Assembly: GCA_002413705.1 (NCBI GenBank)
Contig: DHXN01000014.1
Coordinates: 1,591 to 13,176, forward strand
DNA length: 11,586 nucleotides
Direction of reading: 5' to 3'
Source of the DNA: Candidatus Nomurabacteria bacterium UBA5155
Lineage (GTDB): Bacteria > Patescibacteriota > Minisyncoccia > Phycocordibacterales > UBA9973
Made by a program: the position numbers and the translations under genes. The notes under the pieces are model-generated. The model had not been told where the DNA came from and made no database searches. It saw only the letters and a list, made by a program, of their open reading frames with translations. Every line of letters begins with the position of its first letter. Position 1 is the stretch's first letter. This document shows, one piece after another, positions 6,297 through 11,586 of the stretch.

Positions 6297-6887
6297 ATGG
6301 AACAAACACAAACACCACCAGCTGGAAAGTCATTTTTCCAAACTGGTTTCGGCAAATTTATTGAAAACGTTCTGTATATCATTGGAGCTATTGTCTTGGC
6401 GGCATTGATCCAAGCATTTGTCATTCGTCCGTTTATTGTTAGCGGTACATCCATGGATCCTGTCATTCAAAACGGTCAATACTTGATCGTCGATGAAGTG
6501 TCATACCACCTCTCTGCTCCGGCTCGCGGCGACGTGATCGTGTTCAAAGCTCCGCCAGAACCAACGAAGTACTACATCAAACGCATCATTGGTTTGCCCG
6601 GAGATACGGTGAAAGTTATTGACGGCAAAATCAGCATCTTCAATGCCGCACACCCTAACGGCTTCACTCTCTCAGAACCATATATCACTCACACTTCAAC
6701 TGACACTGGTACCTATGTGGTGACTCCAGGTAACTACTTCGTCATGGGAGACAATCGTTCCGGCAGTTATGATTCTCGTTCATGGGGGCTGCTGCCTGAT
6801 GCAAATATTCGCGGCCGAGCATTGCTTCGTCTTCTTCCGGTAAATGATCTAAAACTCCTACCAGGAAAAGAATCATATGAATACTAA
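6297..6887 (+). CDS. lepB: Signal peptidase I
   Basis: A 196-residue membrane serine protease that removes signal peptides at the outer face of the cytoplasmic membrane. One transmembrane helix spans about residues 24-45 (NVLYIIGAIVLAALIQAFVI). Box B, FIVSGTSMDP, carries nucleophile S52. Box D, YYIKRIIGLPGD, carries the general base K95. Box E is GDNRSGSYDSRSWG (151-164). It is compact, with one membrane helix like Gram-positive SipS-type enzymes rather than E. coli LepB. It is the first gene of a lepB-hisS-def run and overlaps hisS by 11 bases. It may process secreted proteins such as those at the window edges (inference). Confidence 0.96.
   Translation: MEQTQTPPAGKSFFQTGFGKFIENVLYIIGAIVLAALIQAFVIRPFIVSGTSMDPVIQNGQYLIVDEVSYHLSAPARGDVIVFKAPPEPTKYYIKRIIGLPGDTVKVIDGKISIFNAAHPNGFTLSEPYITHTSTDTGTYVVTPGNYFVMGDNRSGSYDSRSWGLLPDANIRGRALLRLLPVNDLKLLPGKESYEY
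6863..6866 (+). promoter_or_regulatory. Shine-Dalgarno-like AGGA for hisS
   Basis: AGGA lies 10 bases before the hisS ATG 6877, inside the end of lepB. It supports translation of hisS as an internal operon gene and fixes its start in the overlap. Confidence 0.5.
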
Positions 6888-8181
6888 ACCAGTCACTGTT
6901 AAAAAACCACAAGAGATTGCCAGTCCAAAAGGTATGCGAGATATTATTGGCGATGACTATTACAAGTTCCAGGGTTTTTTTGAGAAAGCTCAGGAGATTG
7001 CGGTGTACTATGGATTCACTCCGATAAAAACTCCTCTGCTTGAATATGAGAATACCTTTACCACAGCGATCGGTATCGGTACTGATGCGATTGATAAAGA
7101 AATGTATTCTTTGAAAACGAAAGGTGGGGATCAGCTTGCATTGCGTCCCGAAGGCACTGCCGGCGTGATGCGCGCCTACATTGAAAACGGCTTGCAAAAC
7201 CAACCGCAGCCAGTACTCTTTTATTACTACGGACCAATGTTCCGACACGACAAACCGCAACGCGGACGCTATCGAGAATTTCATCAGTTCGGACTTGAAT
7301 CACTTGGTTCTGAAAAAAGTATTATTGATGCGCTTTTAATTAAGGCGACGATCACTATTCTTGAAGAGTCCGGCGCAAAAGATCTTGTGGTACAAATAAA
7401 CTCGATGGGAGACAAAGAGGATCGCGTGTCATACATTCGTGAACTGACCAACTACTATAAGAAGCACATCAACCAACTTTCTGCGCTTGATCAAGAGCGT
7501 TTGAAAATAAACCCGCTGCGTATTTTGGATTCAAAAGAAGCAGCTACCATCGAAATCAATCGTGGTGCTCCCGATATCGTTTCTCATCTCGGCACTGCAG
7601 CAAAAAAACATTTCCGAGAAGTGCTTGAGGCATTGGAAGAAATGGGTATCGGCTATGAGATCAATAAAAACTTGGTGCGCGGACTTTCATACTACACTCG
7701 TACCGTATTTGAAATTGCTGAACCAGCAACAGAAGATGGCAGTGAACCGTTGACGATTGCTGCCGGTGGACGATATGACTTGCTGGCGCGACAGCTCGGC
7801 TCCAAGAAAGATGTTCCGGCAATGGGTGTCGGCATCGGTGTTGATCGTGTTGTTGAAACTGCATGGTTCAAAGATCTGTCCCCTCGCATCATGAAAAAAC
7901 CAAAAGTCTATTTCATACAAGTCGGTTTCGATGCAAAGCTCAAAAGTTTGAACGTGATTGAAATTTTGCGCAAGGCGCACATTCCGGTAATGCAGGCGCT
8001 TTCAAAAGATTCATTGTCAGCGCAGCTGGCGGTGGCAGAAAAAGCCGGCGTGCCCTACACCATCATCTTTGGACAAAAAGAAGCAATGGAAAACAGTGTA
8101 ATTGTTCGTAATATGGAAACACACAGTCAGGATTGTATTCCGGTTACAGAGCTTCACACCTACCTTAAACAACTTAAGTAA
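6877..8181 (+). CDS. hisS: Histidyl-tRNA synthetase
   Basis: A 434-residue class II aminoacyl-tRNA synthetase that charges tRNA-His. Motif 1 begins at GMRDIIGDD (19-27). LRPEGTAGVMRAY lies at 89-101. Motif 2 is MFRHDKPQRGRYREFHQFG (121-139). The histidine-specific motif is LVRGLSYYTRTVFE (266-279), where R268 is the catalytic arginine of the family. The aspartate usual in RGLDYY is serine here (S271). Motif 3 is AAGGRYDLL...MGVGIGVDRVV (296-326). A C-terminal anticodon-binding domain covers about 343-434. Length is normal. It overlaps lepB by 11 bases and its TAA is 1 base before the def ATG. Confidence 0.97.
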   Translation: MNTKPVTVKKPQEIASPKGMRDIIGDDYYKFQGFFEKAQEIAVYYGFTPIKTPLLEYENTFTTAIGIGTDAIDKEMYSLKTKGGDQLALRPEGTAGVMRAYIENGLQNQPQPVLFYYYGPMFRHDKPQRGRYREFHQFGLESLGSEKSIIDALLIKATITILEESGAKDLVVQINSMGDKEDRVSYIRELTNYYKKHINQLSALDQERLKINPLRILDSKEAATIEINRGAPDIVSHLGTAAKKHFREVLEALEEMGIGYEINKNLVRGLSYYTRTVFEIAEPATEDGSEPLTIAAGGRYDLLARQLGSKKDVPAMGVGIGVDRVVETAWFKDLSPRIMKKPKVYFIQVGFDAKLKSLNVIEILRKAHIPVMQALSKDSLSAQLAVAEKAGVPYTIIFGQKEAMENSVIVRNMETHSQDCIPVTELHTYLKQLK

Positions 8182-8182
8182 T

Positions 8183-8671
8183 ATGAAAACTATCGTACAA
8201 GTTCCGGATCAAGTGCTTCGCCGAAATGCCGCACTTGTAAACGTCTCCGACATATCAAAAAAATCCATTCGATCATTGATTGAAGAAATGAAAACAGCCA
8301 TTGCTCATGAAGAAGACGCTGTCGCAATCGCCGCTCCTCAACTTGGCGAGTCATTGCGCATCTTCGTGGTATCAAAGAAGGTCAATAAAAAATACGAAGC
8401 TGATTTAGTATTCATCAACCCGGAAATCATTCGTATCGGCAAACAAAAGAAAGTCATGCAAGAAGGCTGTCTGTCAGTACGCTGGAAATACGGTGACGTA
8501 AAGCGTGCGACCACTGCCAGTGTGCGTGCACTCAATGAGCAAGGCAATGAATTTGTCATGAACGGTCGCGGACTGCTGGCGCAAATTTTTCAGCATGAGA
8601 CTGATCATTTGAATGGAGTGCTTTTTATTGATACTGCCAAGAATATCGAGGATATTCCTCCAGTGAAGTAG
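8183..8671 (+). CDS. def: Peptide deformylase
   Basis: A 162-residue metalloenzyme that removes the N-formyl group from new proteins. Motif 2, EGCLS (94-98), supplies the cysteine ligand C96. Motif 3, HETDH (138-142), supplies two histidines and the catalytic glutamate E139. Motif 1, normally GxGLAAPQ, reads AVAIAAPQ (46-53): Q53 is kept but both glycines are alanine. The start at 8183 gives the usual N-terminus (MKTIVQVPDQVLRR) and leaves 1 base after hisS. A longer frame from 8102 would overlap hisS by 80 bases and add a tail unlike the family. No Shine-Dalgarno sequence is seen, so re-initiation after hisS is likely. The stop is the first of four in-frame TAG codons (8669-8680). It pairs in function with the downstream fmt. 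Confidence 0.95.
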   Translation: MKTIVQVPDQVLRRNAALVNVSDISKKSIRSLIEEMKTAIAHEEDAVAIAAPQLGESLRIFVVSKKVNKKYEADLVFINPEIIRIGKQKKVMQEGCLSVRWKYGDVKRATTASVRALNEQGNEFVMNGRGLLAQIFQHETDHLNGVLFIDTAKNIEDIPPVK

Positions 8672-8679
8672 TAGTAGTA

Positions 8680-8791
8680 GCTCCTTACCACAATACAAAT
8701 AAAATAACATGTTTCCGGGTTTTCGCTGCATGGAATAGCATCAGCAATATCGGTCCTCAACACATTATTTTATTTGTATTGTTTCAGGAGC
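8680..8791. repeat. 112-base fold-back element between def and fmt
   Basis: The ends GCTCCT (8680-8685) and AGGAGC (8786-8791) are reverse complements. After a small internal loop, 8690-8707 (ACAATACAAATAAAATAA) is perfectly complementary to 8765-8782 over 18 bp. The 57-base interior has its own bulged hairpin, 8725-8732 with 8739-8745. There is no T-run after the stem, so it is not an ordinary terminator. No flanking target duplication or integron attC core sequences are seen. It may be an RNA processing or stability structure, or a MITE-like relic. Confidence 0.65.
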
Positions 8792-8827
8792 AAACAGTCA
8801 CAAATCACTTAGTGTTTTAATTAGTAG

Positions 8828-8833
8828 TATAAT
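8828..8833 (+). promoter_or_regulatory. -10 element (TATAAT) for fmt
   Basis: A perfect TATAAT lies 9 bases before ATG 8843, predicting a leader of about 2-3 bases. It lies downstream of the fold-back element, so fmt can be transcribed apart from lepB-hisS-def. No good -35 was found. Confidence 0.55.
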
Positions 8834-8842
8834 GACAGACAT

Positions 8843-9709
8843 ATGAACCATAGATACGTTTTTTTCGGAACACCACACATCGCCCATTTGTCACTTGAAG
8901 CACTGGAACAAAAAGGCATGTTGCCTGCGTTGATTATCACTGCTCCAGCAAGGTTGCAGGGGCGCGGTATGCATCTGGTGGAGACACCAGTAGCGGCTTT
9001 TGCGCGAGAGCATGATATTCCCTGCCTGACACCTGAGAAGATCACTGCTGAAGTGATTGAACTTTTGAATGATGCAGACAGCTGGGATTTTTTCTTTGTT
9101 GTGGCATATGGAAAAATCTTACCACAATCACTTTTGGATATTGTACATGGCAAAGTATTAAATCTGCATCCATCACTCTTGCCAAAATATCGCGGACCAT
9201 CGCCTCTTGAATCAGTGTTACTCAGTGACGAGACAGAAACAGGTGTGACTATCATGAAGCTCGATAAGCACGTTGACCACGGACCAATCGTGGCACAACA
9301 AACGTTTGATCTGCCAATAGAGATGACCGCGGATCAGCTGACTGAAAAAAGTGCCACAATCGGTATTGAACTTTTTTCAGAATTTATCGATCAGTATCTT
9401 TCGGGCGAGCTCGTTCCTGTCGAACAACATCATGATGCTTCAACTCACACTCGCAAATACAGCAAAGCCGATGGCTTGCTGACTGATGACATGTCCGATG
9501 AGCAAAAGTGGAAAATATTTCGCGCACTCGGTGACCGCGGCTGGGTGCATTTTACAACTGTTCGTCATAACGAACCTCTGACAGTGAAAATAACAAAAGG
9601 ATCCTACAACGACTCATACGCTGATGGTGGATCCTTTGTTATTGAAGAAGTCATTCCCGAAAATGGCAAGCGCCAGTTCTACGAAGATTTCTTACATTCC
9701 CTTCACTAA
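8843..9709 (+). CDS. fmt: Methionyl-tRNA formyltransferase
   Basis: A 288-residue enzyme that transfers formyl from 10-formyl-THF to initiator Met-tRNA. The N-terminal formyltransferase fold begins YVFFGTPHIA. The loop TAPARLQGRGMHLVETPV (33-50) matches the Fmt tRNA-contact loop. VVAYGKILPQ and LNLHPSLLPKYRG carry N107 and H109 of the catalytic Asn-His-Asp set. D145 lies in LDKHVDHGPIVAQ, where the GPIVAQ wording is closer to PurN-type formyltransferases than to classic Fmt. A C-terminal OB domain (about 200-288) starts at TRKYSKADGLLTDD and ends QFYEDFLHSLH. It is about 25 residues shorter than E. coli Fmt. The def neighbourhood and the C-terminal domain favour Fmt over PurN. It overlaps hpf tail to tail by 18 bases. 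Confidence 0.88.
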   Translation: MNHRYVFFGTPHIAHLSLEALEQKGMLPALIITAPARLQGRGMHLVETPVAAFAREHDIPCLTPEKITAEVIELLNDADSWDFFFVVAYGKILPQSLLDIVHGKVLNLHPSLLPKYRGPSPLESVLLSDETETGVTIMKLDKHVDHGPIVAQQTFDLPIEMTADQLTEKSATIGIELFSEFIDQYLSGELVPVEQHHDASTHTRKYSKADGLLTDDMSDEQKWKIFRALGDRGWVHFTTVRHNEPLTVKITKGSYNDSYADGGSFVIEEVIPENGKRQFYEDFLHSLH

Positions 9710-10045
9710 ATTTTTTATTTTCTGAGAGCCGCGACGAAACAATGTTTGCGTCTTGCTCTTGCCGGCTTTGATTTCTCGCACAATTTCGGTGCGAATGTCG
9801 TCAATCGCTTCATATAGATCGATCTTTTCAGACACTGCTCGATATTGCTTGCCTAGCGGCGTGATGACATTTACTTCTGCTCGGAAGATCTCGCCATTGC
9901 GATGATGCAACGTGGTCTTGCCTATTTCTACCGCGATCTGCGGAGTGCCTTCGGTGTATTTTGTAATAGTACTAAGCCGTTTTTCAGTGTAGTCGGACAA
10001 TGCGGGGGTAAGTTCCATGAGAGTACTTTTTATTGTTATGCTCAT
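9692..10045 (-). CDS. hpf: Ribosome hibernation promoting factor (HPF/RaiA, short form)
   Basis: A 117-residue HPF/YfiA-fold protein that binds the 30S decoding site and stalls idle ribosomes. The start MSITIKSTLMELTPALSDYTEKRLSTITKY matches the family's first strand and helix. IFRAEVNVITPLGKQYRAVSEKIDLYEAIDDI is the conserved strand-helix core. A basic tail follows (KAGKSKTQTLFRRGSQKIKNLVKGM). It lacks the C-terminal dimerisation domain of long HPF (about 180-190 residues), so it belongs to the short class. TATAAT lies 7 bases before the ATG with no Shine-Dalgarno sequence. Its last six codons overlap the end of fmt on the other strand. Confidence 0.9.
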   Translation of the reverse strand: MSITIKSTLMELTPALSDYTEKRLSTITKYTEGTPQIAVEIGKTTLHHRNGEIFRAEVNVITPLGKQYRAVSEKIDLYEAIDDIRTEIVREIKAGKSKTQTLFRRGSQKIKNLVKGM

Positions 10046-10052
10046 ATACTCT

Positions 10053-10058
10053 ATTATA
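10053..10058 (-). promoter_or_regulatory. -10 element (TATAAT) for hpf
   Basis: A perfect minus-strand TATAAT, 7 bases before ATG 10045, in the 48-base gap after pyk. It predicts a start site at or one base from the ATG. Confidence 0.5.
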
Positions 10059-10093
10059 CTCTTCTTTGGGATTTTTTCTTTCCTTTCAGAAGG

Positions 10094-11176
10094 TTATTTC
10101 CACTGCACCATTGTGGACGCATCAACACCCATATCTTTCTCAGTTTCCATGATCACTTCTCGCATCATCGATACCGCCTCTACGGCAAATTCACCCAATG
10201 AACTTTCTTCTGAAAGCATCGATGCGTCTGCCCCGGCATATACAGCGCTGGCAATATCAGCAACTTCTGCGCGTGTTGGCACCGGAGCCTTGATCATCGA
10301 CTCGAGCATCTGAGTGGCCACAATCACCGGCTTGCCGGCTGCATTACATTTCTTGATAAGCATTTTTTGCACTGCAGGAACTTTAGCATGGCCGATTTCA
10401 ACAGCCAGGTCGCCGCGCGCCACCATGATACCGTCTGCTGCCGCAATAATTTCATCAATCTTTTCGACTGATTCCGGAGTTTCAATCTTGGCAATGATGG
10501 GCTGACTGCCGCCATGACTTTTGATCATTTCACGAAGTTCTAGAATGTCTTTTGCAGTGCGAACAAATGAAAGCGCGATATAGTCCACACCCATTCTGAC
10601 TGCAAATTCCAAATCACTTTTATCTTTGTCGGTAATCGCAGAAATAGAAAGATAGGCATTGGGAATATTTACTCCGCGACGACTTTTGATCACACCACCC
10701 ACAATCACCGTGGTATAGATATCAGTTCCTTCCAATTTCTCCACGCGAAGTTTTCGACGACCGTCATCGATCATCAGTATCTGACCCGGTTTGATGTCTT
10801 GTTCAATGTTTGGATAGTTGAAGTACACCTTGCGCACACTGCCACTTATCTTTGTTCCACTAAGAATAAATTCTGCTCCAGGAATGAGTTCAACAGAAAC
10901 ATCTTCAAAATCTCCGATGCGAATTTTTGGTCCTGAAAGATCGAGTAAGATATCAACAGGAGTATTGGTTTCCTGCGACACTGCACGAATATTTTCGATA
11001 CGCGCCTGATGAATAGTTTGGTCATCGTGACTCATGTTTGTGCGAGCAATATCTACACCGGCTGCAAGCAGTTTGGCGAAATTTTCTTTTGATTCTGAAC
11101 CGGGACCGATGGTGGCAACGATTTTAGTTCTGCGATTGGACTCTTTGGGTAGTTGTGACATAGTTTTTTTAAGCAT
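10094..11176 (-). CDS. pyk: Pyruvate kinase, short form without C-terminal domain
   Basis: A 360-residue enzyme converting phosphoenolpyruvate and ADP to pyruvate and ATP. RRTKIVATIGPGSESKENF starts the barrel. DIARTNMSHDD holds the Arg/Asn/Ser/His set for nucleotide and K+. DLSGPKIRIG precedes the B domain. IIAKIETPESV carries the catalytic Lys and the metal Glu. DGIMVARGDLAVEIG carries the metal Asp (the family usually has Gly where this has Ala). VIVATQMLESMIKAPVPTRAEVADIA is the signature barrel segment. The protein ends just after SMLSEESSLGEFAVEAV, where the roughly 110-residue C-terminal allosteric domain of typical enzymes (about 470 residues) would begin, so effector control is probably missing. 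The start may be ATG 11176 or ATG 11161; neither has a ribosome-binding site. Confidence 0.94.
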   Translation of the reverse strand: MLKKTMSQLPKESNRRTKIVATIGPGSESKENFAKLLAAGVDIARTNMSHDDQTIHQARIENIRAVSQETNTPVDILLDLSGPKIRIGDFEDVSVELIPGAEFILSGTKISGSVRKVYFNYPNIEQDIKPGQILMIDDGRRKLRVEKLEGTDIYTTVIVGGVIKSRRGVNIPNAYLSISAITDKDKSDLEFAVRMGVDYIALSFVRTAKDILELREMIKSHGGSQPIIAKIETPESVEKIDEIIAAADGIMVARGDLAVEIGHAKVPAVQKMLIKKCNAAGKPVIVATQMLESMIKAPVPTRAEVADIASAVYAGADASMLSEESSLGEFAVEAVSMMREVIMETEKDMGVDASTMVQWK

Positions 11177-11197
11177 TTAAAATAATAAAAATCAGTG

Positions 11198-11204
11198 TAG
11201 TATA
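11198..11204. promoter_or_regulatory. Overlapping divergent -10 elements for pyk and the small plus-strand gene
   Basis: On the minus strand, GCTATACT has its hexamer at 11204-11199, 22 bases before the first pyk ATG. On the plus strand, TAGTAT at 11198-11203 lies 6 bases before ATG 11210. The two hexamers share five bases, so one polymerase site may serve both directions. The plus-strand call is the weaker one. Confidence 0.35.
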
Positions 11205-11209
11205 GCCTT

Positions 11210-11470
11210 ATGGAGAGGGTTTTAGCAATAGTAGTATTGGTGGTAGTAATATGGTGGGCGGTGCCCTTTATCGCGCACGGCCAGTGGTTTGCACCCACCG
11301 GTATCGCGCCCAACTCTTGGGTGACAGGCTATGACACTACTGGTCTTGCCGCGGCTGCCTCTACCCCAACAGAAGGTTATGGTGTATTTCATTTCGACTT
11401 TTGGAACAATTCTTCTCCCCAAGGCCGCCCAGTCACCAAAAACGACTTCCGGCTTGAAAAGCCGTATTAA
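11210..11470 (+). CDS. Small membrane-anchored protein, unknown function
   Basis: An 86-residue protein I do not recognise. It starts MERVLAIVVLVVVIWWAVPF, a single hydrophobic helix at about residues 4-22. The remainder is polar and aromatic-rich and likely outside the cytoplasmic membrane (for example GYGVFHFDFWNNSSP), ending RLEKPY. There is no lipobox or cysteine. The ATG lies 33 bases from the first pyk ATG on the other strand, and a -10-like TAGTAT sits 6 bases upstream. No Shine-Dalgarno sequence is present. The -35 of the tRNA-Asn promoter lies inside its last codons. That it is a gene rests on the clean N-terminal anchor, the fit to the divergent gap and the absence of any other gene here; it could still be spurious. 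Confidence 0.55.
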   Translation: MERVLAIVVLVVVIWWAVPFIAHGQWFAPTGIAPNSWVTGYDTTGLAAAASTPTEGYGVFHFDFWNNSSPQGRPVTKNDFRLEKPY

Positions 11471-11482
11471 AAATGATATAGT
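11454..11482 (+). promoter_or_regulatory. Sigma-70-type promoter for tRNA-Asn
   Basis: TTGAAA (11454-11459), a spacer of exactly 17 bases, and TATAGT (11477-11482) preceded by TGA, giving TGn as well. A start site is expected near 11489, about 24 bases before the tRNA. This is the only promoter in the window with both boxes at ideal spacing. Confidence 0.75.
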
Positions 11483-11512
11483 TTTGCGGCACTATTGTCG
11501 CACCAAAAACAT

Positions 11513-11586
11513 TCCCCTGTAGCTCAGCGGTAGAGCGGTCGCCTGTTAAGCGATTGGTCGTAAGTTCGAATCTTACCGGGGGAGCC
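11513..11586 (+). tRNA. tRNA-Asn (anticodon GTT), 3' end at the window edge
   Basis: Acceptor TCCCCTG pairs with CGGGGGA (11577-11583, one T-G). The D stem is GCTC/GAGC, the anticodon stem GTCGC/GCGAT with loop CTGTTAA (anticodon GTT), and the T arm GTAAG-TTCGAAT-CTTAC. The discriminator is G (11584), as in bacterial tRNA-Asn. CC follows at 11585-11586, so CCA is probably encoded, with its A just beyond the window. The body is 72 bases with a short D loop. Confidence 0.96.

Noticed and set aside
8102..8182. Longer start for peptide deformylase
   Set aside because: It would overlap hisS by 80 bases and add 27 residues unlike any deformylase N-terminus; ATG 8183 gives the family start.
8680..8791. 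Integron attC site
   Set aside because: The fold-back size fits, but the conserved 7-base core sites (RYYYAAC and GTTRRRY) are not at its ends and no integrase or cassette is present.
9660..9675. Terminator for hpf inside the end of fmt (TGGC-GCTT-GCCA then TTTT on the minus strand)
   Set aside because: A 4-bp stem and four T are too weak to claim.
11449..11465. Hairpin CGGCT-TGAAA-AGCCG as a terminator of the small gene
   Set aside because: No T-run follows, and the sequence is better explained as the -35 region of the tRNA promoter.
411..11470. UGA recoded as glycine, as in Gracilibacteria and Absconditabacteria
   Set aside because: All recognisable proteins are full length with the standard code and contain no in-frame TGA.
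1..11586. CRISPR array, insertion sequence, prophage, toxin-antitoxin or defence system
   Set aside because: No spaced direct repeats, transposase, integrase or recognised defence motif was found on either strand; the content is housekeeping.

Overview
The window looks like a piece of a compact chromosome from a Patescibacteria/CPR bacterium, most likely a Parcubacteria-type lineage. This is an inference from protein style and layout, not from a marker-gene tree. The evidence is: small versions of housekeeping enzymes (pyruvate kinase without its C-terminal domain, 117-aa hibernation factor, 196-aa signal peptidase), a UlaG-like metallo-beta-lactamase-fold protein without metal ligands beside gyrA, a family-1-type solute-binding protein with an uncleaved-looking membrane anchor, tiny intergenic gaps, and the standard genetic code. 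I see no transposase, CRISPR array, phage gene or defence locus. No stretch longer than about 215 bases lacks a gene.

Layout. 1-935 (minus): partial solute-binding protein and a class I methyltransferase, both downstream of gyrA. 968-3433 (minus): gyrA. 3453-4290 (minus): degenerate MBL-fold protein followed by a 65-aa membrane protein. 4291-4505: divergent intergenic region holding a structured leader with a terminator/antiterminator pair. 4506-5627 (plus): four-domain S1 protein. 5646-5681: bidirectional terminator. 5683-6249 (minus): pth. 6297-8671 (plus): tightly packed lepB-hisS-def. 8680-8791: 112-base fold-back element. 8843-9709 (plus): fmt. 9692-10045 (minus): hpf, overlapping fmt tail to tail. 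10094-11176 (minus): pyk. 11210-11470 (plus): small membrane-anchored protein. 11513 to the end (plus): tRNA-Asn(GTT) with its own promoter.

Most genes serve translation: S1, peptidyl-tRNA hydrolase, histidyl-tRNA synthetase, peptide deformylase, methionyl-tRNA formyltransferase, ribosome hibernation factor and tRNA-Asn. Fmt and Def form the N-formyl cycle. LepB serves secretion, GyrA supercoiling and Pyk glycolytic ATP formation.

The most interesting signals are regulatory. (1) The S1 gene is preceded by mutually exclusive hairpins ending in an intrinsic terminator that cannot belong to any upstream gene. (2) Seven genes with their own promoter have a -10-like hexamer only 6 to 11 bases before the ATG and no Shine-Dalgarno sequence, whereas two operon-internal genes have one, which suggests widespread leaderless or near-leaderless mRNAs. 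(3) A 112-base fold-back element with an 18-bp perfect AT-rich stem separates def and fmt. None of these was tested by folding or comparison software; all pairings were read by eye.
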